A DNA stretch of 64,000 nucleotides from assembly GCF_022369515.1 (NCBI RefSeq), contig NZ_CP059724.1:4588001-4652000 (forward strand), written 5' to 3'. The position numbers and the translations under genes are program-made. This document shows positions 51,452 through 59,993 of this stretch, one piece after another (position 1 is the stretch's first letter; the number at the start of each line of letters is the position of its first letter). Source of the stretch: Paenibacillus sp. 19GGS1-52. Its GTDB lineage: Bacteria > Bacillota > Bacilli > Paenibacillales > Paenibacillaceae. Below the pieces are notes generated by a model. It had not been told where the DNA came from. It worked only from the letters and a program-made list of their open reading frames with translations, and ran no database searches.

Positions 51452-52237
51452 TTATAGAATGGAAGACCATACCTTTACAGCCGTGAGGGCAATTAAGACG
51501 ACTAATCCATACCGCAGAACATTAACATTAATTTTGGAACTTATCCTTGATCCAAGAGGTGCACCCAGTAGACTCCCGATTACAGTATAAATTGTAGGTT
51601 CCAGAGGAATACCCCCAGCCGAGATTTTACCGATCAACCCACCGATTGCTGAAATAAAGACGATAGCGAGTGAGGAGGCAATAGTCGTACGTGTTGGTAT
51701 TTTGAGAACGGTAAGCATTATGGGAATGAGAATAAACGCACCGCCAGCACCTACGATTCCTGAGACAATACCTACCAAAAGAGCTGTGCCTATTGCTATG
51801 ATTTTATTGAATGTTAGATTATCTGATTGTTCCTCACTTCCTTTTCTAGGGATAAGCATTAGAATAACTGCAACGACCGCTAGAATTCCGTATATCAAGT
51901 TGATAACTTCCCCGTCAAGCAGACCTGAGATATAACCTCCAACCAGGCTGCCAACGAGAATGCTGCTCCCCATGTACACTACTAAACCTTTATGAACAAC
52001 AGCCCCATTATTTTTTTTTCGCCGAAAAGCAATCACTCCTGCAAGCGAAGCAAAAAAAACTTGGAACATACTGATCGAAGATACTTCGTGAGCCGAGAAA
52101 TTAGCCACCCCAAATAATGGAGGTACATATAAGAGAAGGGGATAATTAATAATGGCTCCGCCAATCCCAAGCAATCCGGAAAAGAAAGAACCGACCAGAC
52201 CTAGCAATACCATTACGATAAAAAGCAATATATCCAT
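51452..52237 (-). CDS. TauE/SafE-family sulfite exporter
   Basis: 261 residues with about eight membrane spans: GLVGSFFSGLLGIGGAIINYPLL (in pieces, GLLGIGGA), and SGIVGAGGAFILIPIM in the second half are the duplicated TauE motifs. It should expel sulfite, thiosulfate or related anions, products of the persulfide dioxygenase. Gap of 315 bp to the TusA gene, in which lies a small gene on the other strand. Confidence 0.9.
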   Translation of the reverse strand: MDILLFIVMVLLGLVGSFFSGLLGIGGAIINYPLLLYVPPLFGVANFSAHEVSSISMFQVFFASLAGVIAFRRKKNNGAVVHKGLVVYMGSSILVGSLVGGYISGLLDGEVINLIYGILAVVAVILMLIPRKGSEEQSDNLTFNKIIAIGTALLVGIVSGIVGAGGAFILIPIMLTVLKIPTRTTIASSLAIVFISAIGGLIGKISAGGIPLEPTIYTVIGSLLGAPLGSRISSKINVNVLRYGLVVLIALTAVKVWSSIL

Positions 52238-52348
52238 CGGTTTTCACCTTCCTTTACATGGTTTGAAGAAAATAAAAGACAGTATACGAATCAGAAATAA
52301 GTGGGTATAATAAAACCAAGTAAAATAATGTGAAATGAGTGATTAAGC

Positions 52349-52519
52349 ATGTTTAACGTGTTGAAGACTCTTTTTGAAGATAAATGCCCTATATGCAGCG
52401 ATAAATTGCATGCCGATAGCAATGCTGTCTGCTGTACCAAGATATGCCCAAAAGGCCATTATAAAGAAGAGAGCTATTGCTCGCTTGGCGTCCGAATTGT
52501 CTATGACGGCTTGAAATAA
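52349..52519 (+). CDS. 56-residue cysteine-rich (zinc-ribbon-like) small protein
   Basis: MFNVLKTLFEDKCPICSDKL, then eleven residues to VCCTKICPKGHYKEESYCSL, ending VYDGLK. Cysteines at C13, C16, C28, C29, C34 and C43 form CxxC and CC pairs able to bind zinc or a metal-sulfur ligand. A modest ribosome site GAGTGAT precedes the ATG. It is on the opposite strand to the sulfur operon, and a strong terminator follows just after the stop. Too short for many gene finders; function unknown. Confidence 0.6.
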   Translation: MFNVLKTLFEDKCPICSDKLHADSNAVCCTKICPKGHYKEESYCSLGVRIVYDGLK

Positions 52520-52556
52520 GCGAATACGCTCGAGGCGTATTCGCTTATTTTTTTAT
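52514..52556. terminator. Convergent terminator
   Basis: AATAAGCGAATACGC and GCGTATTCGCTTATT form a 15-bp stem with a short TCGAG loop, followed by TTTTTTTATAT on the plus strand and preceded by AAA. It serves the small Cys-rich gene and possibly the TusA gene on the other strand. Confidence 0.9.
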
Positions 52557-52780
52557 ATCTTCTTTACAAAGAATTTATAGATGCCATTTTCTTCTTCGTA
52601 TTTAATAAGCTCGTTTTGGGTTTGTTTGACCCATGCCTGAAAATCATTGATGGAACCTTTGTCCGTTGATTGAACTTCCATAATTTGACTAGATGTAAGA
52701 CCATCCAGGGCTTTCTTTGCTTTTACAATTGGCATTGGACATGCCAATCCTTTCGTGTCGACCACAAGATCTACTTGCAT
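52553..52780 (-). CDS. TusA-like sulfur carrier
   Basis: 75 residues. DTKGLACPMPIVKAKKALDG with the active Cys-Pro motif CPMP, then VQSTDKGSINDFQAWVKQT. It is a persulfide carrier. It lies 20 bp after the dioxygenase gene and is the last gene of the operon 54964-52553. Confidence 0.93.
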   Translation of the reverse strand: MQVDLVVDTKGLACPMPIVKAKKALDGLTSSQIMEVQSTDKGSINDFQAWVKQTQNELIKYEEENGIYKFFVKKI

Positions 52781-52800
52781 TTTATTAAATCCTCCTCTTA

Positions 52801-53946
52801 TTAATCGTGAACTGCACAGCGGTTTGGACCTATTTCCATCTCTTGCTGTTCTTCTTCACTTGGTGTCATTTTCCCCATATTCGTTTGACGGATTTCCTGG
52901 TATGCATTCGGCTGAGGTGGCAGATTTTCAGTTACAGTGCGCCGGAATGCTGCTTCCTCTTGAATATTCAGACCTGGATTTTTACCATAGAGTTCCGACA
53001 ATTTTGCCATAACTTTTCCGCCCACTCCAAGTTCGGATGCTTTTCCGAAATGAGCTGGAAGAACGATTAAACTCTGCGACAGTTCTTTGTAACGGTTATA
53101 GAGTGTTTCACGAAGGTCTCCGACCCAATCCTCTGCCTTGCCAGCTAAGTCAGGACGTCCGATAGATTCGATGAAAAGGATATCGCCGGTCAACAAGAAT
53201 TGTTCGTCAACGATAAGCGAGGTGCTGCCGATCGTATGCCCCGGTGAATATAGCGGCTCAATACGAATCATTGTATTTCCAACAGTGATATTCTGTCCTT
53301 CTTCCAATTTCTCATAAGGAAAAGTTACTTCGTCAGCATCCTTGGGTGGCAACCAATAAGTTCCTCCATTCTCTTCAGCCAACTTCCGACCGCCTGAGAT
53401 ATGGTCAGCATGAAGGTGAGTATCTAGGGTATGCTTAATCGTCGCACCTTGGCTTTTCGCAAATTCTTCGAAAACTTCCGTCATCCGGAGTGTATCCACT
53501 ACGGCTGCCTCACCGTCTGAAACAATCATATAAGACAAGCATCCTTTACCGATCCGAACGAACTGGTAGAGCGATCCCCCACCCTTCAATTCACTGATCT
53601 TGACAGGTTCTAGATGCTCACTCCAAGATTTCATTCCGCCTTCTAGATAATGTACATTATTTCTTCCCGCTTCAACAATCTGCTCTGCCACAAATTTGGA
53701 GGAACCTTCCTTTGAACATACGACAACGATTTTTTTGTCATTCGGAATTTTATCAAGTGCAGGGTCCGCACCGTCCAATAGCTCAAAATAAGGGATATTA
53801 ATCACATCAATCATTTCGCCCTCAATTTTCCAGTCATTAAAATCGCTCTCATTGCGAACGTCTAGAATAAACAATTCTTCTTTGGCCAGAACTATTCGTG
53901 TAAGTTCCTTGGCTGTCATTATACTCAATCCTTTTGTAGCTTCCAT
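52801..53946 (-). CDS. Rhodanese-persulfide dioxygenase fusion (CstB-like)
   Basis: 381 residues. An N-terminal rhodanese domain (LFILDVRNESDFNDWK, VVCSKEGSSKFVAEQ, residues ~1-115) is followed by a metallo-beta-lactamase fold with THLHADHISGG (HxHxDH), the iron site of persulfide dioxygenases (ETHE1/CstB), and YSPGHTIGSTSL, TGDILFIESIGRPD. It oxidises GSH/CoA/bacillithiol persulfide to sulfite or transfers it to form thiosulfate. The order rhodanese-dioxygenase is the reverse of S. aureus CstB. It follows a DsrE gene by 19 bp. Confidence 0.92.
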   Translation of the reverse strand: MEATKGLSIMTAKELTRIVLAKEELFILDVRNESDFNDWKIEGEMIDVINIPYFELLDGADPALDKIPNDKKIVVVCSKEGSSKFVAEQIVEAGRNNVHYLEGGMKSWSEHLEPVKISELKGGGSLYQFVRIGKGCLSYMIVSDGEAAVVDTLRMTEVFEEFAKSQGATIKHTLDTHLHADHISGGRKLAEENGGTYWLPPKDADEVTFPYEKLEEGQNITVGNTMIRIEPLYSPGHTIGSTSLIVDEQFLLTGDILFIESIGRPDLAGKAEDWVGDLRETLYNRYKELSQSLIVLPAHFGKASELGVGGKVMAKLSELYGKNPGLNIQEEAAFRRTVTENLPPQPNAYQEIRQTNMGKMTPSEEEQQEMEIGPNRCAVHD

Positions 53947-53965
53947 GTATCAGTTCCTCCTTTGG

Positions 53966-54361
53966 TTAGAATGTTAAAGAGACATTCGCATCCTTAGCGA
54001 AATCTAAGAATGTTACTGCGCCTCCGACTTCGATTCCATCGATAAATTCTTCCTTCTGCAAATTCATTACATCCATAGTCATCTGGCAAGCAATAATTTT
54101 GACACCCAGCTCCTGTGCCATTTCAACCAGTTCGGGAATGGATGGAACGTTGGCATTTTTGAAGCCTTCAGCAAAATGTTCCCGTCCCTCCGGCAATGGC
54201 AGCTGGTGATGAGCCTTTTTATGAATCAAATTCAGTCCTTCAAAGGTGAAGAAGATTGCAACTTCTGCATCGGTTGCCGCAGAAGCTGTTGCAATATTAA
54301 ACACTTTATATGCATCAAACAAACCACCGTTACTTGCGATAATAGCTACTCTTGTACTCAT
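53966..54361 (-). CDS. DsrE-like sulfur-transfer protein
   Basis: 131 residues. VAIIASNGGLFDAYKVFNIATA and TDAEVAIFFTFEGLNLI, then GVKIIACQMTMDVM with a conserved cysteine, as in DsrE/YchN-type proteins (YrkE-like). It moves sulfur between TusA and the dioxygenase. Same operon as the TusA-rhodanese gene (36 bp gap). Confidence 0.9.
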   Translation of the reverse strand: MSTRVAIIASNGGLFDAYKVFNIATASAATDAEVAIFFTFEGLNLIHKKAHHQLPLPEGREHFAEGFKNANVPSIPELVEMAQELGVKIIACQMTMDVMNLQKEEFIDGIEVGGAVTFLDFAKDANVSLTF

Positions 54362-54397
54362 TATGTTAAAACCTCCATTTTATGTTTAGGTATTCTA

Positions 54398-54964
54398 CTA
54401 GTTTCTTTCCGTTGGTCCTGTCCATCCGGACATTCCAGGTTCAACATTCTGCACAGCAGAGAAGTCTTTCTCAGCTAGCAGTTGGCAAGCTAGATCACTA
54501 CGTGTTCCCGTCCTACAAATAACATGGATATTATCTTCTCTTCTGAGTTCATTCAAACGATTTTCCAATTCACCGAGAGGAATAGAAATCGCACCTGGAA
54601 TTCGATGAAATGCATATTCAGCAGGTTCACGGACATCGAGAATCATTACCTTCTCACCACTCGCCATTTTTTTCTCAAGCTCTTCATTCGAAACGACATG
54701 CTTATATTTTTTTTGCTCCTTAATCTCATCGGGGCTGGCTTTGCGAAGATAATGTTTGAGTACGTTATCTTCTTCAATGGTTCCTAAATACTGATGTCCA
54801 GTATTCTTTGCCCATCCTTGAATATCGGCTAGAGAGCCTTTATCGGTGGCTTGAACTTCAATAATCTGACCAGCTTCAAGCTGGTCCATCGCTTTCTTTG
54901 TTTTAACGATAGGCATCGGGCATGCCAGTCCTTTGCAATCCAGTAATTGATCTGCTTTAATCAT
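54398..54964 (-). CDS. TusA-rhodanese fusion (CstA-like)
   Basis: 188 residues. Residues 1-78 form TusA with LACPMPIVKTKKAMDQ; residues ~90-188 form a rhodanese with MILDVREPAEYAFHRIPG and HVICRTGTRSDLACQLL (catalytic cysteine). It is the first gene of the operon, behind a perfect sigma-A promoter with a CstR-type operator at 55014-55063. It should move sulfane sulfur between its two domains. Confidence 0.92.
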   Translation of the reverse strand: MIKADQLLDCKGLACPMPIVKTKKAMDQLEAGQIIEVQATDKGSLADIQGWAKNTGHQYLGTIEEDNVLKHYLRKASPDEIKEQKKYKHVVSNEELEKKMASGEKVMILDVREPAEYAFHRIPGAISIPLGELENRLNELRREDNIHVICRTGTRSDLACQLLAEKDFSAVQNVEPGMSGWTGPTERN

Positions 54965-55013
54965 TGGAAATTTTTAACCTCCTTGAAATTTTTTAATCTA
55001 CTGCTAAGGTTTT

Positions 55014-55063
55014 ATACCCATACCCGTATGAGTAAATATATATGTATTGATCTCCTTTGTCAA
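55014..55063 (-). promoter_or_regulatory. Promoter and CstR-type operator of the TusA-DsrE-dioxygenase operon
   Basis: Minus strand TTGACA (55063-55058), 17 bp, TATATT (55040-55035). The operator-like TACTCATACGGGTATGGGTAT follows immediately downstream (55034-55014). Confidence 0.8.
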
Positions 55064-55216
55064 TAGTATTTGTAAGTAACTAAGCGGCCTCAAGTTCATT
55101 TATTCCGCTGAAGATGAAAAAATAAAACATCTCGTACAAATATTAAGGGAGGAATAAACATGGGTCATAGATGTTTGAGCGAGACCCATTATTGCATTAA
55201 AGAAGAAACCATAGCA

Positions 55217-55453
55217 TTATTTGCCTTCTGCTATCTTCCGTTGGTAAAACTCGTAGAACAAGGGATTACGCTGTTTCTTGTTGATTCCTTTGGCTACTTG
55301 GATTTGCTGAACGGCAAGGTTATGGAAGATGCTGTTTAATACCCGATTGCCTTGTCCGCTTGCTTGGTTTTTGCCCTTGCCGCCCGAACTAAAGAGTATC
55401 GGTGCAATTCCTGCGAATCGTGCTCTTATACTGGTATTACATGGGTTACGCAT
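55217..55453 (-). mobile_element. IS110-family transposase remnant (C-terminal part)
   Basis: 78 residues match the end of IS110/IS116/IS902 transposases: FAGIAPILFSSGGKGKNQAS, GQGNRVLNSIFHNLAVQQIQ and NPLFYEFYQRKIAEGK. The N-terminal part is missing, so it is a scar and not mobile by itself. The 252 bp upstream (54965-55216) otherwise only holds the cst promoter. Confidence 0.85.
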
Positions 55454-55555
55454 GATTGGACTCAGCCGCCTGATTCATTCGGCACTGGATGGGGTATAAA
55501 AAAGACCTTGAGGATTACCGCCCCCAAGGTCAATGCATATCTTAGTCTGTGCTGA

Positions 55556-55927
55556 CTAGATTCTCCTACCTAAATCTCTATCAGCTTCTATCTGAAGTTC
55601 TATCGTTTTAGATCCCATGTATTTCTGTGCAGTTCCTAGAATCGATCTGTCATTCCCGAGTATTTCCAAAACTGTAACCGAAAAAACGTTCATCAAGTGA
55701 GCATCTTCGTCATTAGATACTTCTTCAAAATATTTAAAAATACTTTCTAACAGATTGATGTTTCTTTCCTCGCTCAATAGTTTAATTACTTCGGGCATGA
55801 AGACGCTCTCAATTATTACAGTTTCTAGCACCTCACCGCTATCTGCGATTGATTTTCTATACGCATCATCAGTTGACGGTAAAAAATCTAACATTATTCT
55901 CAAGAATTCTTCCGATTTTTTATTCAT
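55556..55927 (-). CDS. Unknown small protein, third of a three-gene set
   Basis: 123 residues from the ATG at 55927, which follows GAGGAGTTGTTGGTT; upstream TTG codons in the frame belong to that site. Helical and acidic (MNKKSEEFLRIMLDFLPSTDD, LIKLL-like INLLESIFKYFEEVS). No membrane or signal segment. It is 14 bp downstream of the 94-aa gene. Possibly an immunity or chaperone-like partner; unproven. Confidence 0.6.
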   Translation of the reverse strand: MNKKSEEFLRIMLDFLPSTDDAYRKSIADSGEVLETVIIESVFMPEVIKLLSEERNINLLESIFKYFEEVSNDEDAHLMNVFSVTVLEILGNDRSILGTAQKYMGSKTIELQIEADRDLGRRI

Positions 55928-55941
55928 AACCAACAACTCCT

Positions 55942-56226
55942 CTATTTAAACAGACGTATTGCCTTCTCTAAATCATCTCTTAAAGCATCAACTATATCTA
56001 AGTCATTTAAACCAAGTTTCCCGGATTTCGCTAGATTATTTAACTCAGATAAGCGGTTCTGTGCTTTTTGTAAATGCTTTGAAGAGCCCTCATAAAACTC
56101 CGTTGTTAGTATGGAAGAAATTCCAAATGAACTTTCGGCTACTTCAACAGAATATCCTACTCCGACTTCAGCTTCAAACATTGAAAATACAGAGGTGATA
56201 TATGCTAAGCTTGCTGCTTCATTCAT
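55942..56226 (-). CDS. Unknown small protein, second of a three-gene set
   Basis: 94 residues: MNEAASLAYITSVFSMFEAE, VAESSFGISSILTTEFYEG and a helical end DLDIVDALRDDLEKAIRLFK. No family recognised. It lies 11 bp from the first gene and 14 bp from the third, on the same strand, so they are one transcript. Confidence 0.6.
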   Translation of the reverse strand: MNEAASLAYITSVFSMFEAEVGVGYSVEVAESSFGISSILTTEFYEGSSKHLQKAQNRLSELNNLAKSGKLGLNDLDIVDALRDDLEKAIRLFK

Positions 56227-56237
56227 AATTTGCCATC

Positions 56238-56705
56238 TTAGTTCTGCAGTATAAGCATCAATTTTTTTTGTTCTTGAGCTTTATTTTTGGCCTCAACTTT
56301 AGAAGCCGCCGCATTCACCTCCATCTGAGCTTTTATCGGTGCCACTATCTCCATTTTTGCTATCGAAACTAGTGAGTTGATCTGATCCGTAGTAGCTTGT
56401 TGACCCTTCGAATTCTCATGAGAAGTCTCTTGGATTACCTTTACTGCCGTAGCCACCGGATTATAATTTGCCACAGTTTTAGTAGTTGTCGTCAAAATTT
56501 TCTGTTCAGAGGAATATGAAGAGATTGGAACACTAAAAGTCAACCCACTATATTTTACTAAATCAGGTTTATCAGAGAAATGAAATTTGGCCGTATACTC
56601 ACCAATTTGTTTTTCACTTTTTGCAATTAGTCCTACTGTGCTAAGTTTTCTTTGTAAAGCTTCTCGGTTAGCAGCTTTAATTTTGTAGATATTATACTTG
56701 GGTAT
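56238..56705 (-). CDS. Unknown protein that appears to begin at an AUA codon
   Basis: 155 residues in one open frame: after IPKYNIYKIKAANREALQRK comes an N-terminal alpha-beta domain, then a helical C-terminus rich in Ala, Lys and Glu. The strong ribosome site AAGGAG lies 7 bases before ATA (56705-56703). No ATG, GTG or TTG lies between the in-frame stop TGA (56720-56718) and the first ATG at 56543, which has no ribosome site. Either AUA is used, as AUU is in infC, or ATG has mutated and the gene is silenced. First of three small genes. Confidence 0.6.
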   Translation of the reverse strand: MPKYNIYKIKAANREALQRKLSTVGLIAKSEKQIGEYTAKFHFSDKPDLVKYSGLTFSVPISSYSSEQKILTTTTKTVANYNPVATAVKVIQETSHENSKGQQATTDQINSLVSIAKMEIVAPIKAQMEVNAAASKVEAKNKAQEQKKLMLILQN

Positions 56706-56771
56706 TTTATATCTCCTTCATGGTTTTCCATGTTAAATAAAATCATTGCATCAAATAGGCACAAACAAAAA

Positions 56772-56809
56772 AGAACACGGCAACATAATGAAGCATGCTG
56801 CCGTGTTCT
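56772..56809 (-). terminator. Intrinsic terminator of nrdJ
   Basis: Minus strand AGAACACGGCAGCATGC, then TTGCCGTGTTCTTTTTTG: an 11-bp stem plus T-run. Confidence 0.9.
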
Positions 56810-56888
56810 AGATGTAGTTACGATGTATTTCTATTCACTTAAGTGTATGAATTTATATTATCATTCACTAAATATTCATTCAAAATCC

Positions 56889-59576
56889 TCAACCACACCG
56901 ACTATACCCACAAGTACTGCAAGTCTTACAGCCCTCAATATTAATTAATGACGCGCTGCCGCAGGATGGGCAGAGGTCACGCGAGGCTGTGGAATGGTTG
57001 TGACTACTATGACCGCCGTGTCCATCATCTGTGGCGGTTGCGGCGGGAACGCTGGACTTCAGTTCGGCGTTTAATGCCTCTGTGAAATCTCCAAGCTCCA
57101 GTGTCGCTGCAATGGGTGCAGGGATATGATCGTCTTGGGCATTGTTCTGCACATGCGTTTCCAGTGCTTTGGCGACAGCGTCAGCAATGGATTCTACACG
57201 GTTTGCACCAAAGCCGATGGCGCCGGAGCCGCCGATGCCTTTAAGATGTTTGATCAGCAGTTCTACCTTCTCGCCATGATCTCCATAACGAAGGAATAGC
57301 GAGCAGACCCGACCCAGTGCTTCAGCCATAGCGAATACATCTGATCCTGCCTTCCCTACATTCAGGAAGATTTCTGCTGGAGTGCCGTCCAGATCATTAA
57401 TGGTAATGTACGCCATTCCAAATGGTGTATTGATCTTATAAGTAGCGCCGCGCAATACCTGCGGACGTTTCTTGTATTGTTTATCCACTACTTCGGCATT
57501 AGCTTTCGGAGTAGGGCTTACAGCCACGGCTGCAGTTGAACTTGCACTCACACTTGAACTTGCACTAGCCGTTACATCAGTTGTCGCCGCAGCTTCAGAA
57601 GTTGCAGCTGATACTGCTTCTTCTACATCCTTTTTGTCTTCTTTTTTCGTTGTCTCCAGAATTTGTACATCACGGCTGCCGTCACGGTAGATCGTTACGC
57701 CTTTGCAGCCTAAGTCGAAGGCCATTTCGTACAGCTCAGCAGTCTCTTCTACGGTAAAGTCAGCCGGACAGTTAGCGGTCTTGGAGATCGAGCTGTCTAC
57801 CCAGCGCTGAATTGCCGCTTGCGCACGAATGTGATCCTTGGCCGATAAGTCCATCGACGTTACGAAGTAATCCGGCAGATCTTCACCAGGGTGAGCTTCC
57901 AGCCAATCCTGAGCAATCGGTACGAATTGTTCATCATAGCCAAGACGACTTTGACGGTAATATTTGAAGGCAAAATAAGGTTCAATACCCGTTGATGTGC
58001 CCACCATTGTACCCGTGCTGCCTGTAGGAGCTTGGGTGATAACAGTAACGTTACGCATTCCGTGCTTACGGATGGACGCGCCAACCTCAGGGTACGTTTC
58101 GGTAATATTCTTCATAAAGCCGCTCTGTAAGTATTTCTCGGTATCAAACGCTTGGAAAGAACCCTTCTCGCCGGCAATTTCTGCCGAAGCAAGATACGCT
58201 TCACGAGCCATAAAGCCATACAGCTTGTCCAGAAACTCAAGTGATTCCGGGCTGCCGTAACGGATGTTCAATTTAATCATCAGCTCAGCCAGACCCATCG
58301 TGCCCAAACCAACACGGCGTTCCTTCTTCTGATTCGCTTCATTTTCCGGGAAATGATATGGAGTCTTATCAATAACATTATCCAGGAAACGAACGGAATA
58401 ACGAGTGGTGGTCGCCAGATCTGCCCAGTCTACATCATGATTCTTCTCATCATAGAACTTGGAGAGATTGACAGCTGACAGATTGCAGACGCCCCAGCCA
58501 GGCAAGCCCTGTTCACCGCAAGGATTCGTACAAATGATCGGGTTAAAATACCAGCTGTTGGACATTTGGTTGTAGTATTCCATGAATACTACACCAGGTT
58601 CAGCCGACTTCCAAGCCGATTCAATAATCGTTTTCCAGATATCACGTGCTTTAACTGTGCGGTAATGAATGACGCTGCGGCCATCGGCCTTCCACTTGTC
58701 AAGATCGCCATCCCACAGGGTGTCATAGTCAGGTTCAGTTGTATCCGGGAATACCAGCTCCCAATCCAGATCCTCCTTAACAGCCTTCATGAAGCTGTTG
58801 CTTACGCATACGGACAGGTTGGCATTGGTCACTTGACCCATCGTTTGCTTCACCGTAATGAAGTCCAAGACATCCGGATGCCAGTCGTTGATCATCAGCA
58901 TCAGCGCACCACGACGGCTGCCGCCTTGCTCGATTAATCCGGTTGTATAGCTGAACAGACCGCCCCAGGATACAGAACCGCTCGAAGAGCCATTAACACC
59001 TCTGACGATAGCCCGGCGTGGACGCAGTGAAGATAGATTGATTCCTACGCCGCCACCGCGAGCCATAATCTCCGTCATTTCCGACAACGTCTGCATGATA
59101 CCGCCACGGCTATCCTTAGGAGAAGGTATTACATAACAATTAAAAAGTGTCAGTTCTTCACTAGCTCCCGCACCTGCTGCAATGCGCCCTCCTGGTACGA
59201 GCTTCCAGTCATCCAGAATCGAACGGAATTTGCCTGTCCACTCCTTTTGAAGCTCAGGCGTCTTCTCGACGGAAGCCATCGCTCCAGCCAGCCGGTCCCA
59301 CATTTCTTCAGGCGTCTTCTCTATATTAAGGGTAAGCTTCTCTACATCCGATTGCACATGTTCACCGCTGCGTGTCTTTACCGTTACAATGCGGCCGCTG
59401 CGTTCTACAATTTCGCCAACTTCCTTCGTGGGAAACTTCGGGTCATCCTTTGTCAGCACAAGCACAACATCGCCTACCTTGGCATTGTTGCTGTCTGCAT
59501 CCTTCCAGGCATAACGATCCAAAAATATTTTCTCACTCAGCCCTTCCAAGTGTTGTTTGCGTTCGACTGTACTCAA
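56889..59576 (-). CDS. nrdJ: Adenosylcobalamin-dependent ribonucleotide reductase (class II)
   Basis: About 895 residues. The TTG start at 59576 follows GGGAGG at 7 bases; a reading from 59672 has no such site. FNCYVIPSPKDSRGGIMQTL, GSSSGSVSWGGLFS, NPCGEQGLPGWGVCNLSAVN (catalytic N-x-CGE and C), APTGSTGTMVGTSTGIEP and the C-terminal zinc-ribbon-like CPSCGSASLINIEGCKTC, CGYSRC are typical of NrdJ. It makes deoxyribonucleotides with B12, without O2. A long Ala/Ser/Thr/Val linker precedes the TSCPD-like domain. Two NrdR-box-like sites lie upstream. Confidence 0.95.
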   Translation of the reverse strand: MSTVERKQHLEGLSEKIFLDRYAWKDADSNNAKVGDVVLVLTKDDPKFPTKEVGEIVERSGRIVTVKTRSGEHVQSDVEKLTLNIEKTPEEMWDRLAGAMASVEKTPELQKEWTGKFRSILDDWKLVPGGRIAAGAGASEELTLFNCYVIPSPKDSRGGIMQTLSEMTEIMARGGGVGINLSSLRPRRAIVRGVNGSSSGSVSWGGLFSYTTGLIEQGGSRRGALMLMINDWHPDVLDFITVKQTMGQVTNANLSVCVSNSFMKAVKEDLDWELVFPDTTEPDYDTLWDGDLDKWKADGRSVIHYRTVKARDIWKTIIESAWKSAEPGVVFMEYYNQMSNSWYFNPIICTNPCGEQGLPGWGVCNLSAVNLSKFYDEKNHDVDWADLATTTRYSVRFLDNVIDKTPYHFPENEANQKKERRVGLGTMGLAELMIKLNIRYGSPESLEFLDKLYGFMAREAYLASAEIAGEKGSFQAFDTEKYLQSGFMKNITETYPEVGASIRKHGMRNVTVITQAPTGSTGTMVGTSTGIEPYFAFKYYRQSRLGYDEQFVPIAQDWLEAHPGEDLPDYFVTSMDLSAKDHIRAQAAIQRWVDSSISKTANCPADFTVEETAELYEMAFDLGCKGVTIYRDGSRDVQILETTKKEDKKDVEEAVSAATSEAAATTDVTASASSSVSASSTAAVAVSPTPKANAEVVDKQYKKRPQVLRGATYKINTPFGMAYITINDLDGTPAEIFLNVGKAGSDVFAMAEALGRVCSLFLRYGDHGEKVELLIKHLKGIGGSGAIGFGANRVESIADAVAKALETHVQNNAQDDHIPAPIAATLELGDFTEALNAELKSSVPAATATDDGHGGHSSHNHSTASRDLCPSCGSASLINIEGCKTCSTCGYSRCG

Positions 59577-59653
59577 TAAAAAAACCTCCCGCTTATGTGA
59601 TTGTGTTACTTCCGATTCATCGTGTGGGTGTTCTTTTTGATACCCACAACATA

Positions 59654-59700
59654 AACTTCCTGCACTAAGCATTAGCCTCTAAGAAGGTACTCAGGAAGTT
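59654..59700 (-). other. Hairpin in the nrdJ leader
   Basis: AACTTCCTG (59654-59662) and CAGGAAGTT (59692-59700) pair around a 29-nt interior containing TTAG/CTAA. It lies in the RNA leader of nrdJ and has no T-run. Its role is unknown. Confidence 0.4.
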
Positions 59701-59760
59701 CATCTTGTCAATATCAAATAACCACTAATCGCTCAATTTAAGCATAATTTCAAGCATTTG

Positions 59761-59809
59761 TCACAATATATTGTGTGCGTCAGCTTTTAAACTATACCAC
59801 ATATTGTAT
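59761..59809. promoter_or_regulatory. Two NrdR-box-like palindromes upstream of nrdJ
   Basis: TCACAATATATTGTGT (59761-59776) fits the NrdR box (ACACwATATATwGTGT) closely. ATACCACATATTGTAT (59794-59809) is a weaker match. Centre spacing is 33 bp, close to three helical turns, as for paired NrdR boxes. The second overlaps a -10 candidate (TACAAT on the minus strand). Confidence 0.75.
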
Positions 59810-59993
59810 CATAGGTCGTTTTCGAAAAAAGAGCCGTTCGGCCGATATTTCAGCAAAAGATCACCCTTATCCTCCCTTTTACTCACTTTTTTCTAGGCAT
59901 TCTAGAAAAATATCAGGTTATGAAATCTCTTTTTTTCGCGCATACTACTCCTACGCATTATTATATGATTCAGCGCCGAAGGAGGCTGCTTAT

